This document shows positions 1-4,654 of a stretch of 6,850 nucleotides of DNA, piece by piece. The notes beneath the pieces were generated by a model. It ran no database searches, was not told the DNA's origin, and saw only the letters and a program-made list of their open reading frames with translations. Every line of letters begins with the position of its first letter. The stretch's first letter is position 1. A program made the translations under genes and the position numbers. Origin of the DNA: Deinococcus sp. Its GTDB lineage: Bacteria; Deinococcota; Deinococci; Deinococcales; Deinococcaceae. Where the stretch lies: contig JAGLBF010000117.1 of assembly GCA_018260375.1 (NCBI GenBank), forward strand, positions 1 to 6,850, read 5' to 3'.

Positions 1-52
1 CGCATTCGCCCTGATTGATTCGGAAGTACGCCAAATCAATCGGAATCCGTAT
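1..52 (-). repeat. Left-end part of a small dispersed repeat (copy A), cut by the window edge
   Basis: Read on the minus strand, this begins with the 12-mer ATACGGATTCCG and runs through the hairpin sequence also found in copies at 6418-6552 and 6718-6850. The first 40 bases are identical to the 6418 copy. The next 12 differ at three places, and then the window ends. It lies directly against mutY: its first base is the last base of the mutY TAA stop codon. Its orientation is the same as mutY's. It is non-coding as far as I can see. No transposase is present, so it would be a non-autonomous, MITE-like or small non-coding repeat. Confidence 0.9.
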
Positions 53-1173
53 TACTCCCTTGGGCCTTCTTTTACTGCGCTGTTAACAAGGTTCAGGTTG
101 AAATCCGTATACAGTAGCCGCTCAGGGGCGCCTAGCAGGGCCAGAGCTTTGTGATCTAAGCGGGATAGGGGGTGCTGAGCGACTTCCTGAGCGCTGAGGG
201 TGGGCGGCAACTCGGCGTGGAATATCTGCAGGGTGATACGGCGGTGGGTCATGGCGTGCTGTACAGTGCCCAGGTGTCGGGGTGCGGGTGCATGTTGAGC
301 GACGTGAAGGCGCTGGCAGAGCAGACTGAGGGCCTGGGCGACGTCCTCGCCTTCTTGCACAGGCAGGCCGTACAGTCCGCCTAGCAACGTGCCTGTACGC
401 TGCTCTAGATAAACGTGCTGGTCTGCTTGAGCTGTATCTGGGTCTTGCCGAGGGGTCAAAATGAGTGCAGCCCCAGTCACCGCTTTGACCGCTGTGCGGG
501 GTTTGGGTGCGGGGTAGGCGCTGGGCTGGGCCTGTTGGTACGCCTGACAGTGGGCGGTGAGCGGGCAGCGTCCGCACTGCGGCGCTTTGGGCGTGCAGAG
601 GGTAGCTCCCAAGTCCATCAGCGCCTCATTCCAGTCGCCTGGGCGTGCAGGGTCAAGCAGCGCGTCGGCCTGCTGCTGCACCCACCGGGGCGCGGGAGTG
701 GGCTGGGCATACAGGCGTGCCAGCACGCGCCGCACATTGCCGTCATTGACCGCGCGGCGCTCGCCAAAGGCCAGGCTGCTTACCGCAGCGGCGGTATAGG
801 GCCCTACTCCAGGTAAAGCCAGCCACTCGGCGTAGGTGGTGGGCAGGCTGCTGCGGGCCACCTGCTGCGCGGCTTGGTGCAAGTTGCGGGCGCGGGCGTA
901 GTAGCCGCAACCCTCCCAGGCTTTGAGTACCGCCTCTTGCGGCGCGTTTGCCAGCGCGTGGACAGTAGGAAACTGGGTGATAAAGCGCTCAAAGTACAGC
1001 TTGCCCCGCGACACCTGTGTTTGCTGAAGCAGCACTTCGCTCACCCACACGCGGTAGGGATCGCGCCCACTTTCGCCGTGCGGGCCGCCCGCGTGTACCA
1101 TGCGCCAGGGCAGCTCACGGGCAAACTGGTCAAACCAAGCCAGCAAATCGGCGCGTAGGGCGGGAATATTCAC
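52..1173 (-). CDS. mutY: A/G-specific adenine DNA glycosylase MutY
   Basis: MutY removes adenine mispaired with 8-oxoguanine in DNA, a late step of the GO base-excision repair system. With a GTG start at 1173 the protein has 373 residues, normal for the family. The N-terminal HhH-GPD domain has the SEVLLQQTQV motif with catalytic Glu46, the hairpin LPGVGPYTAAAV and catalytic Asp144 in NDGNVRRVLAR. The [4Fe-4S] ligands Cys193, 200, 203 and 209 show exact C-x6-C-x2-C-x5-C spacing. A C-terminal Nudix-like domain, which recognises 8-oxoG, follows from about residue 235. The frame stays open upstream to 1419, but that part is low-complexity, runs antisense into the next gene and does not resemble MutY. 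The GTG was chosen because the family similarity begins just after it and a -10-like CATACT sits 7 nt before it. A strong SD-like AAGGAGG at 1198-1204 is 24 nt away, too far to serve this start. The last 20 or so residues are unlike the usual MutY end and finish at the repeat. Confidence 0.95.
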   Translation of the reverse strand: MNIPALRADLLAWFDQFARELPWRMVHAGGPHGESGRDPYRVWVSEVLLQQTQVSRGKLYFERFITQFPTVHALANAPQEAVLKAWEGCGYYARARNLHQAAQQVARSSLPTTYAEWLALPGVGPYTAAAVSSLAFGERRAVNDGNVRRVLARLYAQPTPAPRWVQQQADALLDPARPGDWNEALMDLGATLCTPKAPQCGRCPLTAHCQAYQQAQPSAYPAPKPRTAVKAVTGAALILTPRQDPDTAQADQHVYLEQRTGTLLGGLYGLPVQEGEDVAQALSLLCQRLHVAQHAPAPRHLGTVQHAMTHRRITLQIFHAELPPTLSAQEVAQHPLSRLDHKALALLGAPERLLYTDFNLNLVNSAVKEGPRE

Positions 1174-1180
1174 GCTGTCC

Positions 1181-1186
1181 AGTATG
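1181..1186 (-). promoter_or_regulatory. Possible -10 box of mutY (CATACT)
   Basis: CATACT lies 7 nt before the GTG start, the same distance as the TANNNT boxes of trmH, the Nudix gene and the amidase in this window. The first base deviates from TANNNT and no -35 is visible, so this is weaker than the others. It supports a leaderless mutY mRNA. Confidence 0.35.
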
Positions 1187-1255
1187 ACAGTCCACGGCCT
1201 CCTTGGCCTCAGCACTGAGCGCAAGGGGGGGCCTGAGCGCTGGCGTGTACGGTGC

Positions 1256-1298
1256 TGTGCTGACTGTGCTGAAGTGGAGCTGTGCTGGAATGGAGCGC
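1256..1298. repeat. TGTGCTG-rich imperfect tandem repeat between mutY and the DUF2270 gene
   Basis: TGTGCTG occurs at 1256, 1265 and 1281. The units 1265-1280 and 1281-1296 are 16-nt neighbours with 14 of 16 identical positions. The 18 bases at 1281-1298 match 4365-4382 upstream of the Nudix gene at 17 of 18 positions, and match the right end of the 135-bp repeat at 14 of 18. It may be a decayed end of that repeat that was then locally duplicated. It lies in the divergent promoter region, roughly 80 nt upstream of mutY. Confidence 0.5.
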
Positions 1299-1354
1299 CG
1301 CTCAGTTTGAGCCGTAGGGCGTTCCTGATGGCTGATAACCGAGTAATTTTAAGG

Positions 1355-1360
1355 TAGCCT
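1355..1360 (+). promoter_or_regulatory. Possible -10 box of the DUF2270 gene (TAGCCT)
   Basis: TAGCCT fits TANNNT and lies 6 nt before the ATG at 1367, one base closer than in the other genes here. AAGG at 1351-1354 is 12 nt from the ATG, which is far for a ribosome binding site. No clear -35 is visible. Confidence 0.35.
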
Positions 1361-1366
1361 GTAGCT

Positions 1367-2035
1367 ATGGCGGTGACTGAAGAAGGGACAACACAAACGA
1401 AAGCCCAGACACAGCCCATGTCCGCTAACAGCTACAGCAGCAATGAAGCCAACGCGCTGATTCACCTGTACCGCGCCGAAGTGGGCAAAATGACTGCCTA
1501 CCGCCAGCGACTTGACATGACCACCAACTGGTCGGTGGTGACGACAGCGGGCCTGGCGAGTTTTGCCTTTGGCGACAACAACAACAGCCATGTGGTGTTT
1601 TTGTTTGCCATGCTGATGAATTACTTTTTTTTGCACCTTGAGGCGCGGCGCTTTCGCACCTTTGAAATCAGCCACCACCGCACCCGCATCATGGAGCGCT
1701 TTTTTTACCCCGCCATGCTGGGCGACCCTGTAGACTCAGGTTGGCATCAGTTGCTCCTCGCTGAGCTTGCCAAGCCGCGCAGCCCAATGGACCGCTGGGA
1801 CGCGCTGGGCTGGCGGCTGCGGCGCAATTACCTGTGGATTTATGTGGGCATCCTTATGGCCTGGATAGCCAAGCTAGATACCGCCAAAACACTCACGCCG
1901 CTCACCCTGATAGACGCAGCGCATATAGGCCGCTTTGCAGGCTGGCTGGTTTGGGCGCTGGTGTTGTTGTTCTATACCTATTTGGTGACACTGGCCTTTC
2001 AAGCAAGCCGTGACTATCCGCTAGAAGACGGATAA
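1367..2035 (+). CDS. DUF2270 family integral membrane protein
   Basis: A 222-residue protein of unknown function that I recognise as DUF2270 (predicted membrane protein) from the N-terminal block NALIHLYRAEVGKMTAYRQR followed by LDMTTNWSVVTTAG, and from the EARRFRTFE stretch after the second hydrophobic segment. Four hydrophobic segments are visible at about residues 55-69, 73-91, 154-170 and 190-211, with a basic, probably cytoplasmic, loop in the middle. There is no signal peptide. The first 20 residues are polar and unconserved-looking; an internal ATG (residue 18, position 1418) could also start the protein. The ATG at 1367 is preferred because a TANNNT box precedes it. The gene is divergent from mutY across 193 bp and convergent with trmH, with 42 bp between stop codons and no hairpin terminator visible. 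It contains T8 and T7 tracts, unusual for this base composition. The family's biochemical role is not known to me. Confidence 0.85.
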   Translation: MAVTEEGTTQTKAQTQPMSANSYSSNEANALIHLYRAEVGKMTAYRQRLDMTTNWSVVTTAGLASFAFGDNNNSHVVFLFAMLMNYFFLHLEARRFRTFEISHHRTRIMERFFYPAMLGDPVDSGWHQLLLAELAKPRSPMDRWDALGWRLRRNYLWIYVGILMAWIAKLDTAKTLTPLTLIDAAHIGRFAGWLVWALVLLFYTYLVTLAFQASRDYPLEDG

Positions 2036-2077
2036 TCTATCACCTGCCTTGTACTCTACCTTGCATTTGTAATGTCG

Positions 2078-2734
2078 CTACAATTTTGCCACAAAGTCGC
2101 CCTGTTCGTTAAGCGCTGGATATGCTTCGCCGCGTTCACGGTACAGCGGGGCTAGGTCTGGGTAGGCCCACTCAAAACTGAGTTTGTCATAGTCGGCGCG
2201 GGGCAGTTGCGGCTGCTGGTACATGCCCGCCAGGAGGCGCTGGCGCTGGGCCTCAAACAAGATGGTAGCGGCAGCAACCGATACGTTGAGGCTTTGCACC
2301 ATACCAAACATAGGGATGATGATGTTGTGGTCAGCAGCCCGCGCCGCTTCGTCAGACACGCCCCACTTCTCGGCGCCCAGCAGCACGCAGGTGGGCTTAG
2401 TGTAGTCAGGAACGCGGTAGTCCACGCTGGTTTCTGACAGGTGGGTGGCAAGCACCTGAAAGCCGCGCTGTTGCAGGGCTTGCACGGCTTGGGTGGCGCT
2501 GGCATGTTGCTCTACTTCTACCCACTTTTCGGCGCTGCCTGAGGTGGCGTTGAAGGTCGGCACCTGACCGCCGCGTGGTGCTACGGCGTGAGCACGCAGC
2601 ACGCCAACCGCGTCGCAGGTGCGCAAAATGGCGCTGAAATTATGGGGCTTGTTCACTTCGTCCATCAGTACCGTTAGAGTGGGCTGACGGGCCGCCAGCA
2701 CGCGCTGAATCTTGGCAAAGCGTTCGGGAGTCAT
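2078..2734 (-). CDS. trmH: tRNA (guanosine(18)-2'-O)-methyltransferase TrmH
   Basis: A SPOUT-class enzyme that methylates the 2'-OH of G18 in the tRNA D-loop using S-adenosylmethionine. All three family motifs are present. Motif 1 is NKPHNFSAILRTCDAVG with Asn32 and Arg38, the equivalents of the conserved Asn and catalytic Arg. Motif 2 is LLGAEKWGVS (residues 118-127). Motif 3 is IPMFGMVQSLNVSVAAA (139-155), which forms the cofactor-binding trefoil knot. From memory it closely follows the Thermus TrmH across the whole catalytic core. It has 218 residues, slightly longer than the Thermus protein because of a C-terminal tail after about residue 185. The ATG at 2734 is preceded 7 nt upstream by TACCCT and by no SD, so the mRNA is probably leaderless. 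The gene follows yigZ with a 39-nt gap on the same strand, so some read-through from yigZ is possible. Confidence 0.95.
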   Translation of the reverse strand: MTPERFAKIQRVLAARQPTLTVLMDEVNKPHNFSAILRTCDAVGVLRAHAVAPRGGQVPTFNATSGSAEKWVEVEQHASATQAVQALQQRGFQVLATHLSETSVDYRVPDYTKPTCVLLGAEKWGVSDEAARAADHNIIIPMFGMVQSLNVSVAAATILFEAQRQRLLAGMYQQPQLPRADYDKLSFEWAYPDLAPLYRERGEAYPALNEQGDFVAKL

Positions 2735-2741
2735 GGGGGGT

Positions 2742-2747
2742 AGGGTA
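2742..2747 (-). promoter_or_regulatory. -10 box of trmH (TACCCT), leaderless type
   Basis: TACCCT matches TANNNT and ends exactly 7 nt before the trmH ATG, with only a run of C in between and no ribosome binding site. This is the spacing expected when transcription starts at the A of the ATG, as described for Deinococcus leaderless genes. It lies in the short yigZ-trmH gap, which suggests trmH can be expressed on its own. Confidence 0.5.
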
Positions 2748-2773
2748 GCATCTGGGAGTGAAGGTGCCGGCCG

Positions 2774-3409
2774 TCAGGTGTCAACCACTTGTGCCGTGCC
2801 CCGCGTGGCGTCGCGCAGGGCCTGTGCAAAACTGTGCAGGTCTTCGGCAAACAGCTGTATCTCTAGCCGCACGCCCACACCGCTGTATTCTTCGGGGCCG
2901 CGCAGCAGGTCATATTGGCCCAGCAAGTGGTACAGGATGCTGACCTGGTCGTAGGGAGCGCTGACATAGCGGGTAAGGCGGGGGCGCACCTGTAGTCGCG
3001 TGGCGAGGCGCAGGCACTCTGCCGCCGTACTGCCGTAGGCCCGCACCAGGCCGCCCGTACCCAGTTTGGTGCCGCCGTAGTAGCGCACCACTACGCATAA
3101 GGTATGGTCTAGCCCCTGACCTTGCACAGCCCGTAAAATAGGCTGGCCCGCCGTGCCGCCAGGCTCGCCGTCGTCGCTAAATCGGTAAAGCTGGGCGATT
3201 TGGTAGGCCCAGCAGTGGTGGGTCGCATCAGGGTAGCGCTGGCGCAGGGTGTCTAACTGGGCTAAAGCTTCAGAAGCCGTGTCAGTGCGGGCCGCAAACG
3301 CCAAAAATTCGCTGTTGTCTATCACCGCGCTGTGGCGGAAAAAGGGCTCTTGGGGGTCGGGGCTGGGGGCCAAAGTGATAAATCCAGCGGGGGCGGGGGT
3401 ATCAGTCAT
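2774..3409 (-). CDS. YigZ/IMPACT family protein
   Basis: A 211-residue member of the UPF0029/IMPACT family. The N-terminal domain carries the signature strings ATHHCWAY (about residues 62-69), FSDDGEPGGTAGQPIL (77-92) and VVVRYYGGTKLGTGGLVRAY (106-125). The C-terminal part (about 130-211) fits the DUF1949 ferredoxin-like domain found in bacterial YigZ. Eukaryotic IMPACT modulates the GCN2 translational stress response; the bacterial role is unclear, with RNA or ribosome binding proposed. Length is normal. The start is uncertain: ATG at 3409 (MTDTPAPAG) and in-frame ATG at 3421 (four residues longer) both lie in a triple 16-nt tandem repeat, and in-frame stops at 3431-3433, 3425-3427 and 3422-3424 block anything longer. 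Neither has a good SD. A TATTTT at 3479-3484 could be the -10 of a promoter with a 50-60 nt leader. The gene sits 39 nt upstream of trmH and may be cotranscribed with it. Confidence 0.92.
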   Translation of the reverse strand: MTDTPAPAGFITLAPSPDPQEPFFRHSAVIDNSEFLAFAARTDTASEALAQLDTLRQRYPDATHHCWAYQIAQLYRFSDDGEPGGTAGQPILRAVQGQGLDHTLCVVVRYYGGTKLGTGGLVRAYGSTAAECLRLATRLQVRPRLTRYVSAPYDQVSILYHLLGQYDLLRGPEEYSGVGVRLEIQLFAEDLHSFAQALRDATRGTAQVVDT

Positions 3410-3446
3410 TAGGGCTACCATTCATCAGGGCTACCAGTCATTAGGG
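3399..3446 (-). repeat. Three tandem 16-nt units across the yigZ start
   Basis: On the minus strand the units are CCCTAATGACTGGTAG (3446-3431), CCCTGATGAATGGTAG (3430-3415) and CCCTAATGACTGATAC (3414-3399). Every unit carries an ATG. Because 16 is not a multiple of 3, successive copies put their ATG in different frames. The copy at 3440-3438 opens an 8-codon reading frame (MTGSPDEW) that ends at 3416-3414, just past the 3421 start. This looks like local slippage or duplication of the translation start region. Confidence 0.85.
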
Positions 3447-3478
3447 TCATCATCATTCCACAACATGAAGACGGCTGA

Positions 3479-3484
3479 AAAATA
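3479..3484 (-). promoter_or_regulatory. Possible -10 box for yigZ (TATTTT)
   Basis: TATTTT is the only good -10-like hexamer between the Nudix gene and yigZ. It would place the transcript start near 3472, giving a 50-60 nt leader that includes the tandem repeat. It coincides with the right edge of the diverged repeat copy at 3482-3604, so the promoter may have come from the element. No clear -35 is seen. Confidence 0.25.
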
Positions 3485-3604
3485 GACGCACTCTGCTTCA
3501 CGCCAGCACCGTTCCAAAAGCGCCGCCTGTGTTTTCATATCGCGAAAGTTCCGTACAGCGTTTCCAGGGGCAGTTGCACGGACCAAAATACCCTGAATGC
3601 GGGA
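3482..3604 (-). repeat. Diverged copy (D) of the 135-bp dispersed repeat
   Basis: The minus strand carries TACGGA (3555-3550), TATG and then CAGGCGGCGCTTTT (3529-3516) in the order and near the spacing seen in the copy at 6718-6850: 26 nt from the first to the last motif start, against 24 there. The 14-mer is identical. Farther right, AC-GTG-TGG and AGC positions still line up and the similarity ends in TAT at about 3482. On the left, an ATTC at about 3598-3595 and a TTTGG-CGT-like stretch align weakly, so the left edge (about 3604) is approximate. It fills most of the gap between the Nudix stop and yigZ and has the same orientation as the Nudix gene. Confidence 0.65.
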
Positions 3605-3626
3605 TAAGGCCAGTGCACTCAGGGTA
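3589..3626 (-). terminator. Hairpin at the 3' end of the Nudix gene, possible terminator
   Basis: A 12-bp stem with one mismatch pairs 3589-3600 with 3615-3626 around a 14-nt loop. On the minus strand it is followed by TTTTGG, a poor U-tract. The Nudix TGA stop codon (3621-3619) lies within the stem. It could terminate transcription or protect the 3' end. Confidence 0.4.
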
Positions 3627-4254
3627 ATAATCCCAGTTGGTGTAGAGCGCGGCGAGCTTGGTACAGCACCAAAGCGCTGGGGCCGTTCGCTATTTCGCCC
3701 GCATCCAGGCGGCGGTACACCTCGCTCAGCGGCAATGTCAGGCGCTCAATCAGTTCGCTGTCTTCGTTGTTCGCCTCTTGCAGGGTAACGCCCAGAGCCA
3801 GCCACGGAAAAAAAGCCGTACCACTCAGACTAGGCTGGGCAAAAAAACCGGGCAGGGCGTGCCACTGCGCCGCTACGCCGCCTACTTCCTCTTGCAACTC
3901 GCGTTGAGCGGCGCTGAGCAAATCTTCGCCCGCTTCTACGCCGCCCGCCACCACTTCAGTCACAAAGTCGCGCAGAGGGTAGCGGTATTGCCGAATCAGC
4001 ACCCCCTGCGCGTCATCCGTAACGGGCAAGACAAACACGGCCCGCAGGCCACGCGGGTGATACAGATACCTGGTTTCGCCGCCGCCGTGCAGGCGCACCT
4101 GGTCAGCAACAAAGAGGGACGTGTGGCTGAGGACGTGTTGGCTGAGTGTTTGCCAGGGCTGTTGTTGGTCAGGCGGCGTTTGCTCAGGCTGCAAGCGCGC
4201 CCAGTTGGGGTGGGGGAGGCCGTGAGCAAGCAGGCCGTCAGGAAACGGGGACAT
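3619..4254 (-). CDS. Nudix hydrolase, ADP-ribose pyrophosphatase-like
   Basis: A cytoplasmic 211-residue Nudix hydrolase. The box G-x5-E-x7-R-E-U-x-E-E-x-G is complete at residues 104-125 (G104, E110, RELQEE 118-123, G125), giving the Mg-binding catalytic helix; the last, usually hydrophobic, position is Gly126. Pro141, about 15 residues after the box, is the hallmark of the ADP-ribose pyrophosphatase subfamily. Upstream RYLYHPRGLRAVFVLP and VLIRQYRYPLRDFVTEVVAG also look like ADPRases, which cleave ADP-ribose to AMP and ribose-5-phosphate. Related nucleotide sugars are possible substrates. The frame is open to 4569, but the extra 105 codons are AT-rich, unrelated to Nudix proteins and overlap a decayed repeat. 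The ATG at 4254 fits the family length and has TACGCT exactly 7 nt upstream with no SD. The stop lies in a hairpin. Confidence 0.92.
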   Translation of the reverse strand: MSPFPDGLLAHGLPHPNWARLQPEQTPPDQQQPWQTLSQHVLSHTSLFVADQVRLHGGGETRYLYHPRGLRAVFVLPVTDDAQGVLIRQYRYPLRDFVTEVVAGGVEAGEDLLSAAQRELQEEVGGVAAQWHALPGFFAQPSLSGTAFFPWLALGVTLQEANNEDSELIERLTLPLSEVYRRLDAGEIANGPSALVLYQARRALHQLGLLP

Positions 4255-4261
4255 ACAGCTT

Positions 4262-4267
4262 AGCGTA
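4262..4267 (-). promoter_or_regulatory. -10 box of the Nudix gene (TACGCT), leaderless type
   Basis: TACGCT matches TANNNT and lies exactly 7 nt before the ATG at 4254. There is no purine-rich ribosome binding site. The same spacing is seen for trmH and the amidase, which supports both the start choice and a leaderless transcript. No convincing -35 is visible. Confidence 0.45.
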
Positions 4268-4351
4268 GCGTCCAGAACAGGCCAAAAGCGAGTGGAGATG
4301 TGTTGGTCAAGCTGTTGAGTGATGAACGTGGCAACGCGTGCTTGTCTGACT

Positions 4352-4391
4352 ATGCTGCTCCGGTTGTGCTGGAATGAAGCGCAGTTCGTAT
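4352..4391 (+). repeat. Decayed right end of the dispersed repeat (E), upstream of the Nudix gene
   Basis: These 40 bases align without gaps to the last 40 bases of the copy at 6418-6552, with 28 identical, and stop at the same terminal CGTAT. Shared stretches include TGGAAT and AGCG. The left part of the element cannot be followed reliably into 4257-4351, apart from a CGAGTGG at 4289-4295. It points away from the Nudix gene and toward the amidase. Confidence 0.5.
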
Positions 4392-4641
4392 AGCATCTCA
4401 GCTCTCTATTCATCACCGTTTTTCTCATGCAGTAGGTCGCCGTTTTATGTTTTGCCTTGTCGCATAACCAGCTCGTTGAATTTCTAAGAAACAACGCTTC
4501 TAGCATGAGAAAGGGCATGCAAGCTGTCAGAGTGCAGCAGGCGGCAAGAAATACATTAAAAGGGGTCACGACAATGGAAGCAAGGTACTGCGCTTATGTG
4601 TAAAAATGAGTCAAAGTTAATGTTGCTCATAAGTACGGGGT
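4392..4641. other. AT-rich intergenic stretch with nested inverted repeats
   Basis: No convincing gene is visible here. It is clearly more AT-rich than its surroundings. A perfect 10-bp inverted repeat, TTTCTCATGC (4421-4430) with GCATGAGAAA (4503-4512), encloses two smaller ones: TTATG (4445-4449) with CATAA (4463-4467), and CGTTG (4474-4478) with CAACG (4492-4496), the latter flanking TTTCT-A-AGAAA. This could be a multi-branched RNA, operator sites for the amidase, or relics. A 32-codon ATG frame (4505-4603, plus) lacks start signals. Confidence 0.4.
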
Positions 4642-4647
4642 TAAAAT
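4642..4647 (+). promoter_or_regulatory. -10 box of the amidase gene (TAAAAT), leaderless type
   Basis: TAAAAT is close to the bacterial consensus, fits TANNNT, and ends exactly 7 nt before the ATG at 4655. There is no SD; the nearest purine run, GGGG at 4637-4640, is 14 nt from the ATG. TTGCTC at 4623-4628 is a -35-like hexamer but only 13 nt upstream of this box; it would give a 16-nt spacer to the overlapping AATAAT at 4645-4650. Confidence 0.55.
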
Positions 4648-4654
4648 AATCTTC

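Noticed and set aside
1174..1419. 82-residue N-terminal extension of mutY in the same open frame
   Set aside because: Low-complexity, not MutY-like, overlaps the divergent DUF2270 start and a tandem repeat; the GTG at 1173 fits family length and promoter spacing.
3431..3538. 35-codon minus-strand frame starting MKTQAALLERC, upstream of yigZ
   Set aside because: It looked protein-like at first, but the sequence is the diverged repeat copy (the same CAGGCGGCGCTTTT core), it lacks a start signal, and another frame is also open there.
2078..4254. A single Nudix-yigZ-trmH operon
   Set aside because: A hairpin, a repeat and about 200 bp separate the Nudix gene from yigZ, and trmH has its own -10; only yigZ-trmH read-through remains plausible.
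3658..4263. 201-codon frame antisense to the Nudix gene
   Set aside because: A complementary shadow of a well-supported gene with a complete Nudix box.
4255..4569. 105-residue N-terminal extension of the Nudix protein
   Set aside because: AT-rich, Cys-rich and without similarity to Nudix enzymes; it crosses a decayed repeat and inverted repeats, while the ATG at 4254 has a well-placed -10.
4505..4603. 32-codon plus-strand frame, and an inner 9-codon frame at 4574 preceded by GGGG, as an amidase leader peptide
   Set aside because: It lies upstream of the likely leaderless amidase promoter, has no recognisable product, and part of it overlaps an inverted-repeat arm.
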